This document shows, piece after piece, positions 16,801 to 25,082 of a DNA stretch of 64,000 bases; positions within the stretch are counted from its first letter, which is position 1, and every line of letters begins with the position of its first letter. The notes below the pieces were generated by a model that saw only the letters and a list, made by a program, of their open reading frames with translations, searched no databases and was not told the DNA's origin. Location of the stretch: NCBI GenBank assembly GCA_024236175.1, contig JACKKY010000003.1, positions 310,001 to 374,000 of the forward strand, written 5' to 3'. Both the position numbers and the translations under genes were made by a program. Source of the stretch: Novosphingobium sp. (GTDB lineage: Bacteria; Pseudomonadota; Alphaproteobacteria; Sphingomonadales; Sphingomonadaceae).

Positions 16801-17973
16801 TCAGGCGGTCCTGTCTCCGGCAAGAGCATCGAGCAGGTCGAAATAGTCCGCCATCCGTTCGCGGATAACGGCTTCCTCAAGCCCGGCATCGGCAAGCGAA
16901 TATCTGAATTCGCCGAGCTTGTGCATCCGGTTCGTCGCGTTCCAGTCGAGCATGCGCCGGCGCGCGTCCTCGCTCAGTTCCATCCCGGCATGGGCGTAGA
17001 CGCGCTCGATCGCGCGGGGCAGGTCGCCGACGATGTCCTCGAAGCGCAGGTCGAGGATCGGCAGTTCGGGATGCGCTTTCCGGTTGGCCAGATGCGCGGC
17101 CATGGAACGGTAATTGCCCTCGACGATCAGATTGGTGTCGACCTCGGGGCTGCCATAGGCCTGGCGGAAGCAGCTCACCAGCTTGCACATCGAGGCCAGC
17201 GTCTGCAGCGGCGAGCGGTTGGCGACGACGAAGCGCGCATCGGGGAAGACCTCGCGAAGCTGCAATTCCAGGCCGTTGTAATTGGGCGACTTGAGCAGCC
17301 AGGGCCGGCCGGGGCGAGCCAGCCCCTGCCATTGGAGATATTTCAGCACGTCGCGCAGGAAGCGGAAGAAGATCGTGCGCGGCTTGTCGGCCAGCCAGTG
17401 CGCGTAGCTCGGCATTTCGGAATAGCCGAAGAACGAAGGCGCGACGAAGCAACCCTCGCTCAGCGGGCCTTCCTCCTCGGGCTCGAGCGCCTGGAAATGA
17501 TGGCCGAGCTTGGTCTCGGGCGAGCGTTCGTCATACCAGCGGCAGAATTCGTCCGCTTCGGCGATGCGCGCGGAGAGGTCCTCTCCCGGCTCGCCGGTGA
17601 CCGAGGCCCAATTGAAGTTCTGCCAGAAGGTCAGGAAATTGAAATCGCGCGATGCGGCGAGCGCCTTCTGCAGCTTGGTCGTGCCCGAGCGGGCCACGCC
17701 CATGATCACCAGCGGCCCGGCGACCGGCTGTTCGGCGATTTCCGGATGGCGGGCGAAATCGCGCTTCATCCGCAGGCGGTTGACCAGCAGGCGGATGAAC
17801 TTCGCCTCATAGGCGCGCGCGCCCTCGGCATCGATCGCCGATTCCTCGTTCAGCGCGCGGTGCAGCACGTTGAGCGGCTCGATGATCTCGTCATCCACGA
17901 TATCGACCCCGGCGATCTCGCGCGAGCGCGCCATGAGCTGATCGACCGACAGGGCCAGCTTGTGCGCGCTCAT
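16801..17973 (-). CDS. Sulfotransferase family protein
   Basis: PAPS-dependent sulfotransferase-like protein of 390 residues. The 5'-phosphosulfate loop is VIMGVARSGTTKLQKAL at about residues 90-106. The 3'-phosphate region with Arg and Ser is seen in VVANRSPLQTLASM. The ATG at 17973 overlaps the stop codon of the upstream gene by ATGA; a longer frame upstream is antisense to no family and runs inside the next gene. In bacteria such proteins sulfate sugars, lipids or small hydroxylated compounds. The company of a reductase-like gene and an SDR suggests a small-molecule or lipid acceptor rather than a polysaccharide. Confidence 0.85.
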   Translation of the reverse strand: MSAHKLALSVDQLMARSREIAGVDIVDDEIIEPLNVLHRALNEESAIDAEGARAYEAKFIRLLVNRLRMKRDFARHPEIAEQPVAGPLVIMGVARSGTTKLQKALAASRDFNFLTFWQNFNWASVTGEPGEDLSARIAEADEFCRWYDERSPETKLGHHFQALEPEEEGPLSEGCFVAPSFFGYSEMPSYAHWLADKPRTIFFRFLRDVLKYLQWQGLARPGRPWLLKSPNYNGLELQLREVFPDARFVVANRSPLQTLASMCKLVSCFRQAYGSPEVDTNLIVEGNYRSMAAHLANRKAHPELPILDLRFEDIVGDLPRAIERVYAHAGMELSEDARRRMLDWNATNRMHKLGEFRYSLADAGLEEAVIRERMADYFDLLDALAGDRTA

Positions 17974-19016
17974 GTCGTCACTTTCGGCCAAAGCCGCGCC
18001 GTGGGCGTGAGCGGCCCCATTTCGTAGACGGGCACGATGCCGGGGCGGGCGGCGATGATGTCGGGAATGCGGTTGAACAGGTTGCCGGCCGTGGCATCGG
18101 CGGAATCGAGCCGCTCGACCCGCAGCCGGTTGCGCGGCGTGCCTTCCACTTCCCAATGCATGTGCTCGACATCGCCGGGCAGGAACATGCGCTGGTCGAC
18201 AAGGCCGGTGCCGGTCACCCCTTCCTCGGTCGTCGTGCGGCAATGGAAGCGCACGCCCATCACCAGGCCGGGCGGGAATTCGCCTTCGGGCACAAACCTG
18301 GTCTTCACCGGCACGTCATAGACGACCGGCTCGACGCTCGCGGTCGATTCCAGGATCGTGTAGCCCAGCGCGCGCAGCACCATTTCGGGGATGGTCTTCT
18401 TCGCCAGCGCCGCCTGGTTGCGGTCGATCCCGCGTTCGTAGAACGTCTCGACCGGCTCGCTGATGCAGTACTGTTTGATCTGCTCGATCGAATTGCACTG
18501 CCCCTCCGGATCGGTGAGGCTGCTGATATGGATAGAGGTGATGTCGGTGCAGGGCCCGGCGGCAAGGATACCGGACCAGATGCGCGACATGTCCCAGATG
18601 CCGCAGCCGGTGAAAGTGACGCCATTGGCCTGCGCCAGCGCCTCGATCTCGGCGGCAAGGCCGGGATCGTTGCTTTGCGGCAGGTAGGATTGCACGCCGT
18701 GGCAGGCGATGTTGAGCCCGGCGCTCATCAGCCGGCGATAGGCGTCCATGTTCGCGCTCAGCAGGTCGCGATGCGTCACCACGCCGATATCGGCATCGAG
18801 CCCGGCGTAATCGCCCGTCTCGCAATCCTGCACGACCACGCCGAGATCGCGGCCGAGCCCCGCGACCCGGCCGAGATCCTTCCCGACCTTCGGCCCGGCG
18901 CGGTTGAAGGCGGCCACGATCGGCCAGCCTTTGTCCGCCGCCAGTCGCGCGATCATCGAACCGTACTGGCCGACGCCGTAGATCGCGATCCGCGGCGGGC
19001 GGGCGCCGGATGGCAT
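17970..19016 (-). CDS. Dihydrodipicolinate reductase-like NAD(P)-dependent oxidoreductase
   Basis: Oxidoreductase of 348 residues with an N-terminal Rossmann motif (AIYGVGQYGSMIARL). It resembles the family that holds dihydrodipicolinate reductase and 2,4-diaminopentanoate dehydrogenase. A clear TGCGIWDMSR segment follows the Rossmann half. It is longer than DapB (about 270) and lies in a catabolic-looking operon, so lysine synthesis is unlikely. The ATG at 19016 lies two bases after the SDR stop codon; a longer frame upstream only reads through that SDR gene. It is coupled by ATGA to the sulfotransferase. Substrate unknown. Confidence 0.8.
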   Translation of the reverse strand: MPSGARPPRIAIYGVGQYGSMIARLAADKGWPIVAAFNRAGPKVGKDLGRVAGLGRDLGVVVQDCETGDYAGLDADIGVVTHRDLLSANMDAYRRLMSAGLNIACHGVQSYLPQSNDPGLAAEIEALAQANGVTFTGCGIWDMSRIWSGILAAGPCTDITSIHISSLTDPEGQCNSIEQIKQYCISEPVETFYERGIDRNQAALAKKTIPEMVLRALGYTILESTASVEPVVYDVPVKTRFVPEGEFPPGLVMGVRFHCRTTTEEGVTGTGLVDQRMFLPGDVEHMHWEVEGTPRNRLRVERLDSADATAGNLFNRIPDIIAARPGIVPVYEMGPLTPTARLWPKVTT

Positions 19017-19018
19017 CG

Positions 19019-19957
19019 TCAGAACCGCTCCCCGACCATCTCCTCGCTCTTCGCCCACAGCGCCCTGGCCCGCTCGGGATCGAGCGCATAGGTCCGCACG
19101 CCGCTGCCCGATTGCGAAGGCCGGGCGACGTGGCAATCCTCGCAATAGTTGCCGCCGACGGCCTCGGCAGGCGCGACGAAGCCCGCCCAGATGCTGGTCG
19201 CGGCGCCTTGCTCCACGGTCTTGATCGTCGGCAGGTCCCCCTCGGCCCCGGACGTGTCGCGCGCGGCGCGGCTGGCCATCTCCATCAGCATGTCCGGGCT
19301 GGTGTAGCGCAGCAGCTCGGTGCGTATGCCGCCCGGATGCAGCGCGGTGACGCGGATGTTCCTTTCCTTCAGCCGGCGGTCGAGTTCCACGGCGAACAGG
19401 ACATTGGCGGTCTTGGAGCGGCCATAGGCGGCGAAGGGGTCATACTCGCTGCGCTCGAAACCCGGATCGTCTAGATCGACGTCGGCAGCCGCGTGGGCGC
19501 TGGACGATACGATCACCACGCGCCCGTCGTCGGCGATCTGCGGCGCCAGCCGGTTGATCAGCACGAAATGGCCGAGGTGGTTGGTGCCGAAATGGGTCTC
19601 GAAGCCGTCCTCGGTCAGCGCGAAGGGGTGGTTCATCACCCCGGCATTGGCGATGATGACATCGAATGTCTCGCCGCGCGCCTTGAGCGCATCTGCGCAG
19701 GCCCGCACGCTGGCGAGCGAGGCGAGATCGCATTCGAGCAGTTCGATCCCGAGCCCGGCATGCGGCGCCAGCGCCTCGCGCGCCTTGGCGAGATCGCGTG
19801 CCGTGCCGATGACTTCCGCCCCGTGCGCGGCTGCGGTGCGCGCCGTCTCGACACCCAGCCCCGCGGACACGCCGGTGACAAGCACGCGGCGGCCCGAAAG
19901 GTCGATACCCTCCAACACTTCGTCGGTAGTCGAAAGTTCTCCGAACGTGCCCGTCAT
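19019..19957 (-). CDS. Short-chain dehydrogenase/reductase
   Basis: SDR of 312 residues with VTGVSAGLG cofactor motif, IIANAGVM, catalytic Ser in VSSSAHA and YGRSK. It is a paralogue of the SDR at 2671, including the C-terminal CEDC segment and the WAGFVAP block. It is the first gene of the minus-strand operon SDR, reductase, sulfotransferase, CMD-like, phosphatase-like. Tandem inverted repeats lie 73-103 bases upstream of its start. Confidence 0.9.
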   Translation of the reverse strand: MTGTFGELSTTDEVLEGIDLSGRRVLVTGVSAGLGVETARTAAAHGAEVIGTARDLAKAREALAPHAGLGIELLECDLASLASVRACADALKARGETFDVIIANAGVMNHPFALTEDGFETHFGTNHLGHFVLINRLAPQIADDGRVVIVSSSAHAAADVDLDDPGFERSEYDPFAAYGRSKTANVLFAVELDRRLKERNIRVTALHPGGIRTELLRYTSPDMLMEMASRAARDTSGAEGDLPTIKTVEQGAATSIWAGFVAPAEAVGGNYCEDCHVARPSQSGSGVRTYALDPERARALWAKSEEMVGERF

Positions 19958-20029
19958 CGCAGTCTTGCTCCTCTCCGCCTGGCGTCTGTCCGACGCTCGC
20001 CGGCGATCCTATAGCCAAACGCATCCCGT

Positions 20030-20060
20030 GAAACAGTGTTTCCTGCGGGAAACCTGTTCC
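20030..20060 (-). promoter_or_regulatory. Operator-like inverted repeats upstream of the SDR/sulfotransferase operon
   Basis: GAAACAGTGTTTC (20030-20042) is a perfect inverted repeat with 6-bp arms around one base. A second, imperfect site GGAAACCTGTTCC (20048-20060) follows with the same half-site. On the minus strand a -10-like TATAGG lies just downstream (near 20014-20009). The pair looks like a double repressor site in front of the SDR at 19957. No regulator gene is adjacent, so the protein that binds is unknown. Confidence 0.4.
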
Positions 20061-20158
20061 GCGCGGCGAGCGTGCCGCGAGAGCCTCGTTGCCTGGCTGG
20101 ATCAGGTGGTTCGAAACCCCCCGCTGTCGACGGCGCAGCGGAGAATCGATGCGGATGC

Positions 20159-21163
20159 CTAGCGGCTGCGCTTCAGGACCTGCTTGAGGGAAGACAGCAT
20201 TCGCCATGCGCCTTCCGTCAGCATGTGGAGAAGGACAAGGGCGCCGTTGCGAATGGTCACAGGGAGGAACAGGACGCGCGCGCATCGCACGGTGTCGGTC
20301 CCGAAGAAGGACTTGTAGCTGTACTCCTGTCCGCCGAAATCGAAGAACTCGACCGAGCCCTTTTCGAAGAGATGCTGGAGGATCAGCAGCAGGAGAATTC
20401 TACCGGGCGAATGTTCGCCCAGTTCGGCATCGAAGCCCGCAGCGGAATAGAGCAGCGTGGAACTGTCCAGCTTGCAATAGGCATAGGCGGCAGGACGGTC
20501 CTTGAAGAAAAGGATGTATCCGCAGGCGCGGCCTTTCTCTGCCTCGCTTCTCAGCTCGCGCTGGAATTCGGCGGTTTCGGGCAGGCCATGACCGCTCGCA
20601 TGCAGGTGGCTGCGGCGGGAGATCCGGATCGCAAGGTCCCGGAACTGGTCCATTTCATCGGTGGTGGTGAAGAAGCGCCAATCGATCTCGCCTCCGACCG
20701 CATCGGAATACCTGCGCAGATGCCTCCTCAACGTATTGCGGGACTTGGCCGAGAAACGTTTCAGATAGTCTTCGTAGGAACCTTCTATCCTGATGAAGGA
20801 GCGGTCCTCGTAACGCGGGACGTACCGGATATATCCGTCTTTCAGCGTCATTCGCGGCAAGTCGCTGCTCACCGGCACGCCGGGGAACACGATCGCCTCG
20901 CAACCGGCGGGCACTTCCGACCAGTCGGGCGGCGGAACATTTTCGGACAGCTTCAGGAAGGAAGACAGGGCGAGATAGGATTCGAATTCCCAGGCGCCCA
21001 ACTGCAGGCCGCCTACCCGGTAGTAGAGGGTTTGGGCCCCCTTGGCCCAGCGCAGGTCCTTGGCAAGCGACCGCCCGGGTTCCGAAAGCCGCTGCCCACG
21101 GGTTTCAGAATGCCGAGAAAAATCGCTCAACGCTCTTCCGGTATCGATTGCGTTTTGCCCCAT
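20159..21163 (-). CDS. BioF2-like (Acetyltransf_6) acetyltransferase
   Basis: Protein of 334 residues of the GNAT-related Acetyltransf_6/FemAB-like group (CelD/BcsL type). The typical block SRNTLRRHLRRY is followed by the acceptor region, and the C-terminal YILFFKDRPAAYAYCKLDSS, YSAAGFDAELGEHSPG and FDFGGQEYSYKSFFG stretches are characteristic. Such proteins usually modify exopolysaccharides or lipids in sphingomonads. It stands alone and is divergent from the cytochrome gene, but sugar genes occur from 24.3 kb on. No membrane segment is evident. Confidence 0.78.
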   Translation of the reverse strand: MGQNAIDTGRALSDFSRHSETRGQRLSEPGRSLAKDLRWAKGAQTLYYRVGGLQLGAWEFESYLALSSFLKLSENVPPPDWSEVPAGCEAIVFPGVPVSSDLPRMTLKDGYIRYVPRYEDRSFIRIEGSYEDYLKRFSAKSRNTLRRHLRRYSDAVGGEIDWRFFTTTDEMDQFRDLAIRISRRSHLHASGHGLPETAEFQRELRSEAEKGRACGYILFFKDRPAAYAYCKLDSSTLLYSAAGFDAELGEHSPGRILLLLILQHLFEKGSVEFFDFGGQEYSYKSFFGTDTVRCARVLFLPVTIRNGALVLLHMLTEGAWRMLSSLKQVLKRSR

Positions 21164-21395
21164 GGTTGCCGTCCCACCGCCGTTCCCGGGGCTTATAGTT
21201 TATCACCGTTGACAACCTTTTAAGACTTGGCCTGTGAGGCCGCTGCCGAGGAATCCGGGCGGTGGGCGATCGAGCCTCTCGCGGTCCCGGCAGCATGTCG
21301 ATTGCGGTCGCGTGTCGAAAATTCACGATGCTCGGAAGCGTATCCAGGCGCACCGGCAGTTGCGTGGCCGGGCGTCGGCCCTATACGATCACGCC

Positions 21396-21755
21396 ATGCG
21401 CCGTGTCTCACTTCTCGCCCTGCTCGCGTTCATGACAGTCGCCTGCAGCTCCCGGCACTCGGTTCCGGCCGCAAGCGCCTACACGCCTCCGGCCGACCGG
21501 ACAGCGGCCCGGGGACTGGAGTTCGCCCAGGCCCATTGTTCGGGCTGTCATGCGGTGGTTCCGCTCAGCATTTCCGTCGATCCCGAGGCCCCGCCGTTTG
21601 AATCGATCGTCAACGCGCAAGGGCTGACTCTGGATACGCTCAGGACTTTCCTGCGGGACTCCCACAATTTTCCTGACATCATGAAGTTCGATGTCGACCC
21701 GGACCAGATCGACGCTCTCGCCGTCTACATGCTCACGTTGCGCGAAACCGAGTGA
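21396..21755 (+). CDS. Lipoprotein cytochrome c
   Basis: Small cytochrome c of 119 residues. The ATG at 21396 starts a lipoprotein signal (LLALLAFMTVAC, with Cys as the lipid site). The haem motif is CSGCH at about residue 49, and a candidate axial Met is in FPDIMKF. The usual WxxxLxxY-type end is represented by IDALAVYMLTL. It would be a membrane-anchored periplasmic electron carrier. No oxidase or dehydrogenase partner is adjacent. A longer open frame upstream has no such features. Confidence 0.82.
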   Translation: MRRVSLLALLAFMTVACSSRHSVPAASAYTPPADRTAARGLEFAQAHCSGCHAVVPLSISVDPEAPPFESIVNAQGLTLDTLRTFLRDSHNFPDIMKFDVDPDQIDALAVYMLTLRETE

Positions 21756-21764
21756 GGTTGAGGG

Positions 21765-22112
21765 TCAGTGTACCCGATGGGGTTCGCAGGCAATTCCGTC
21801 TCCGTCGCCGTCCATGTCTTCCCGGTAGCCGGGCTCGCCAAGATAGATTGGCGCTGTTCCTGCCGCTCTCGCCGCATTGCATCCGGGCCAATAATCACCC
21901 GCCTGGGGGGCACGCGCACGCACGATGCCGGCAGACACGGCGAACGGGTTCAGGGAAGAGCCGAGGGACGACGCGTCTCCGCTGACCACAACACTGCCGA
22001 TACCGGCGAGAGCACCCAGTGCCGCTGCGGATCCTAGATAAATCGCGACCACATTGTGCGGCCTTTTGCGTGGTTTTCCGCGATTCCGTGGAAAAGACCG
22101 GTTGGCGCTCAT
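21765..22112 (-). CDS. Excalibur calcium-binding domain protein
   Basis: Protein of 115 residues with a polar basic N-terminus, one membrane segment (VVAIYLGSAAALGALAGIG) and a C-terminal excalibur domain: two Cys (GCNAARAAG and IACEP) with the calcium loop DMDGDGDG. The domain is extracytoplasmic in known proteins, so this looks like a membrane-anchored periplasmic protein. It converges with the cytochrome c gene with only nine bases between the stop codons. Function unknown. Confidence 0.82.
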   Translation of the reverse strand: MSANRSFPRNRGKPRKRPHNVVAIYLGSAAALGALAGIGSVVVSGDASSLGSSLNPFAVSAGIVRARAPQAGDYWPGCNAARAAGTAPIYLGEPGYREDMDGDGDGIACEPHRVH

Positions 22113-22159
22113 CAGACGAAGCTAGCGGATCGAGGTAAACGTCTGGTTCCCGAAAGATC

Positions 22160-22188
22160 TTGACAAAGATACTAACCTAGGTTAGTAA
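22160..22188 (+). promoter_or_regulatory. Promoter with 18-bp palindromic operator
   Basis: TTGACA (22160-22165) is a perfect -35 box; 17 bases later is TAGTAA (22183-22188). The spacer and -10 are covered by TACTAACCTAGGTTAGTA (22170-22187), a perfect 18-bp palindrome. A repressor bound here would shut this promoter completely. The TetR gene at 22436 is downstream in the same direction and is the likely binder. Confidence 0.7.
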
Positions 22189-22242
22189 TATGATCATTGT
22201 TGGTGCTCGCCCGGCTTGCGGGTGCATCTTTGGAGACAGATC

Positions 22243-22326
22243 ATGAACCGTATTTTTCGCAAATTCTTTGGCCTTGTTGCCGCGCTGGGGACCAGTGGAC
22301 TGATTTTCGCGGCCACGATCGCCTGA
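22243..22326 (+). CDS. Putative 27-residue hydrophobic peptide
   Basis: A 27-codon frame with GGAGAC upstream of its ATG. The peptide begins MNRIFRKFF, then has a hydrophobic stretch (GLVAALGTSGLIFAATIA), so it has a basic head and one possible membrane helix. It lies 55 bases after the promoter/operator and is followed by a GC hairpin. The tight placement between promoter and hairpin argues for a real gene, but it is short and I do not recognise a family. It could be a regulatory leader or a small membrane protein. Confidence 0.5.
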   Translation: MNRIFRKFFGLVAALGTSGLIFAATIA

Positions 22327-22368
22327 CGCATCCTCGCCCGGGGCGGTGCCGGGTGCATCGAACGGGGT

Positions 22369-22392
22369 GGCGGCCTGCTGTTTCAGGCCGCC
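22369..22392 (+). terminator. GC-rich hairpin between the small peptide and TetR genes
   Basis: GGCGGCCTG (22369-22377) and CAGGCCGCC (22384-22392) form a perfect 9-bp stem with a 6-base loop. No run of T follows, so it may be a weak terminator or attenuator, or an RNA-stability element, that lowers TetR expression relative to the peptide. Confidence 0.4.
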
Positions 22393-22435
22393 GGTTGTCC
22401 TTGAACTGGCCGTTCGATTGCGCCTAGGTCGCGCC

Positions 22436-23047
22436 ATGGGAGTTCCGATTACCCACGAACGCAAACGTGACGCCGCCGCGACCAAGGCGAAAATCCTGGA
22501 TGCGGCGAGACGGTGCATCTCGAAAGGCGGATACGCCAATACCGGCATACGCGACGTGGCGGCCGAGGCAGGCGTCAGCTACGCGCTGCCGGGGCGGTAC
22601 TTCGGATCGAAGGCCGGGCTTCTCGAAGCTGCGCTGATAGCCACGCTGAAGGCCGAACCGTTCCTCGAGATCGAACGGGCCTCGTTCGGCGAAAACCTGG
22701 CCGCCCTGATAATCGGCACTGCCGAAAACAGCAGGCCGATGTCGATGACGGTTCTCTCGGCGGGGGATCCGGATGCCCGCGACGTTGCGACCAGGATCGT
22801 CAAGGCCAGTATCGTGCAGCCCTTGGCCGAATGGATCGGCCCTCCCTGCGCCGAAGAGCGTGCCGTGGCCATCACGATGCTGGGCGCGGGCTTCGTGACG
22901 CATTCGCAACTCATCCCGCTGCTGGGGCAACCCAGATCGATTTCGATGCAGAACCCGGTCGCTCGCTGGCTTGCCGAGACATTCCAGATGATAGTCGACG
23001 AGCCCGAGAGATGGCGGGATTATGCGACGGATGCCGGCAGCAGATGA
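22436..23047 (+). CDS. TetR family regulator
   Basis: TetR-type protein of 203 residues from the ATG at 22436. The helix-turn-helix is in AKILDAARRCISKGGYANTG and VAAEAGVSYALPGRYFGSKAG. Upstream in-frame starts would run through the hairpin. The recognition helix region has LPGRYF where YHHF-like residues are usual. It probably represses the promoter at 22160 and hence its own gene. Its end overlaps the transglutaminase-like frame by up to 26 bases, so the two are likely cotranscribed. Confidence 0.87.
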   Translation: MGVPITHERKRDAAATKAKILDAARRCISKGGYANTGIRDVAAEAGVSYALPGRYFGSKAGLLEAALIATLKAEPFLEIERASFGENLAALIIGTAENSRPMSMTVLSAGDPDARDVATRIVKASIVQPLAEWIGPPCAEERAVAITMLGAGFVTHSQLIPLLGQPRSISMQNPVARWLAETFQMIVDEPERWRDYATDAGSR

Positions 23048-24368
23048 ACCGGTGCGTGCCAGCATGACGCCCGAGCAGCTGCTGAGGCCCGCTTCATGGG
23101 CGATACGGACCTGCACCGAGGGCGACATCGTCACGAACCTGAGCTGCTGGTATTATCCGTCGGTCCGGCTCACCGGCAGCGACGACGAAGCGCGGGCGAT
23201 GATCACCGAAGCGCTGGCGAAATGGCGCGAAATCGGCGTGCCGTTTGCCGAAGACGGTGACGGGTCGCGATTCTACGATCCCGACGAGGTGATCAATTTC
23301 GGCCTCGCCGCAACCTTGCTCGGGGCCGACGATTTCTGGGCGGAACATATCGCCCCGCTGCAGCCCCAGATGCTGCATTGGTTTGCCGGCAAGCCGTTCT
23401 CGTGGGAGGACGTTCCCGACTTTGGCAACATGCACCGGCGCAATTGCAGGATCGAATTGCGCCGGACCTACGATTTGCCTCCGGAAGCGGTCGGCAAGCG
23501 GCTGAGGCTTAAGCTCCCGCTGCCGCTGGCGGTGCCGCATTTCCAGGTCGAAGGGATGGATTTGCACAGCTCGGTCGAAGGACGGATACGGGCAAGCGGC
23601 AATCGCGCAGACCTTGCCATCACAGCGGAGAAGGCCGGCCCTGTTGAACTCGCCTTCTCGGTACGGGCCAGCGCCTTGCCCGATCTGGGAACGAGCGATG
23701 AACTGTCGCCGGAGGAGCGTGCGCTCTACACTGCTGGCAAGGAAGGGCTGATCGCCGTCAGCCCGGCGATCGATGCATTGTCTCAGCGGCTTGCGGCGGG
23801 CGATGGAGACCCAGCAACGCTGGTCCACCGCTACTATCAGTATCTGATCGATGCATTCGTCCACGGCAGGGTCGCCTATCGTGCGATCGATTCCCAATGG
23901 CCGACCGACTGGCCGCTCAGGGAAGGTTACTACGACTGCCAGATCGGTTCCGCCCTGCTTATTGCCCTTTGCCGCGCGCGCGGGATTCCGGCTCGCCTCG
24001 TGAACGGCTACCAGATATTTCACGGCTATCTGGCCAATCATTTCTGGGCCGAGATCTGGTTCGACGGTGCATGGCGCCCGTTCGATCTGGCAAGCTGGGA
24101 TGCGGTAAGGATCTACGGTTCGGAGCGCTGGCGATCCTGTTTCGCGGGACAGACCGAATACCGGCTGACGTTGCAGCGATTTCCAAGGGAAATTCTCGGC
24201 GCCGGCAGTATCGGTCTGCCGCAGGAATGGCACCAGCTGCTCTCGCACGAAGGCCCTGCCACGACGACGCAGTTCCGCGAAGCCCGCTCGCAGCAGCTCA
24301 TCTACCAGGACAGCATGTCGATCGAATGGGGGGCGTCAGAAATAGTGCAGGGGCCAGAAACCGAGTAG
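23022..24368 (+). CDS. Transglutaminase-like protein
   Basis: Protein of up to 448 residues with a transglutaminase-like cysteine-protease core: Cys in YYDCQIGSALLIALCRARGI, His in YLANHFWAEIWFDG and Asp in WRPFDLASWD. The N-terminal ~270 residues are unlike known domains that I can name. Starts at 23022, 23031 and 23064 are all possible, and none has a strong ribosome site; overlap with the TetR gene supports coupling. No signal peptide is seen. Members of this fold act as peptidases or amide-forming enzymes. The 3' end overlaps the opposing GT2 gene by 33 bases. Confidence 0.75.
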   Translation: MRRMPAADEPVRASMTPEQLLRPASWAIRTCTEGDIVTNLSCWYYPSVRLTGSDDEARAMITEALAKWREIGVPFAEDGDGSRFYDPDEVINFGLAATLLGADDFWAEHIAPLQPQMLHWFAGKPFSWEDVPDFGNMHRRNCRIELRRTYDLPPEAVGKRLRLKLPLPLAVPHFQVEGMDLHSSVEGRIRASGNRADLAITAEKAGPVELAFSVRASALPDLGTSDELSPEERALYTAGKEGLIAVSPAIDALSQRLAAGDGDPATLVHRYYQYLIDAFVHGRVAYRAIDSQWPTDWPLREGYYDCQIGSALLIALCRARGIPARLVNGYQIFHGYLANHFWAEIWFDGAWRPFDLASWDAVRIYGSERWRSCFAGQTEYRLTLQRFPREILGAGSIGLPQEWHQLLSHEGPATTTQFREARSQQLIYQDSMSIEWGASEIVQGPETE

Positions 24369-25082
24369 CCGCACCGTCTCGGCAATTCCCTTGTTGGACT
24401 TGAGATAGTCGATGGCAGGATTGAGGTCGCTGCCCATCTTGGCGTCGGCCGGCACGGGCAGTCCGGCCTGTTGGTAATGATAGGCGTACGGGGTCCTGTA
24501 CCCGACCGTGCGCTGACGGGTCGAACTGATGGTGAAGCGCTGGTGCTTGAGCGCGGCGAGGAAGACGCGGTCGCACACGGTCCCCAGGACCTTCGGCATC
24601 AACGCCCAGACGCAGGTGACGGGGAAGACTTCCTTCGAGATGAAGAAGCAGTTCGTGTCGATGTGTTTCAGCCGCTCCTCGGCCCGCTCCCGCACGGGGA
24701 TCTCCTTGCCGGAGAGGTCGTGGAAGGTCCGGAACGAACTGACGACATGTGCCTTGGTTTCGCGGATATGGTCGAGCAGCGACGCGATGTGCCCATCGTG
24801 GTACCAGTTGTCTGCGTCCAGATAGGTGATGAAGTCGTAGCCCTCGCTCTGCGCAAGCGTGCTCCCGACCCCGCGCGGAGTGTTGCCGAAGTCGCCATGG
24901 CTGAGCGGCAGCTTGATATGGCAGGCCTGCCAATCGTCGATTTCCGGTTTCGCGTGGCCGTCGGCGATCATGAAATGGGTGACGTGATCGCCCTGGCTGC
25001 GCACGCTAGCGTGGCACTCCTCCAGAACGTCGAGCGGTTCCTTGTAGTAGGGCGTGATGACCGCGATCTTCGGTTCGGTCAT
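24336..25082 (-). CDS. Family 2 glycosyltransferase
   Basis: GT2-type transferase of 248 residues. It opens with [21 protein letters not shown], and the metal-binding DXD is in [15 protein letters not shown]. No membrane segment is seen. It starts within the stop codon of the UDP-glucuronate decarboxylase gene (ATGA), so the two form an operon that makes and probably uses an activated pentose or related sugar for surface glycans. Confidence 0.85.
   Translation of the reverse strand: MTEPKIAVITPYYKEPLDVLEECHASVRSQGDHVTHFMIADGHAKPEIDDWQACHIKLPLSHGDFGNTPRGVGSTLAQSEGYDFITYLDADNWYHDGHIASLLDHIRETKAHVVSSFRTFHDLSGKEIPVRERAEERLKHIDTNCFFISKEVFPVTCVWALMPKVLGTVCDRVFLAALKHQRFTISSTRQRTVGYRTPYAYHYQQAGLPVPADAKMGSDLNPAIDYLKSNKGIAETVRLLGFWPLHYF

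Larger units (their letters stand above)
22113..22435. other. Regulatory intergenic region with a 27-codon ORF
   Basis: This 323-base gap is not empty: it carries a consensus-like promoter with an 18-bp palindrome, a 27-codon reading frame with a ribosome site, and a GC-rich hairpin before the TetR gene. Each is listed separately. Confidence 0.6.

Noticed and set aside
16759..18027. A 422-codon plus-strand frame over the sulfotransferase gene
   Set aside because: Mirror of the sulfotransferase codons; no ribosome site and no recognisable domain. The same holds for similar frames at 5242-6312, 8868-10118 and 26482-27966.
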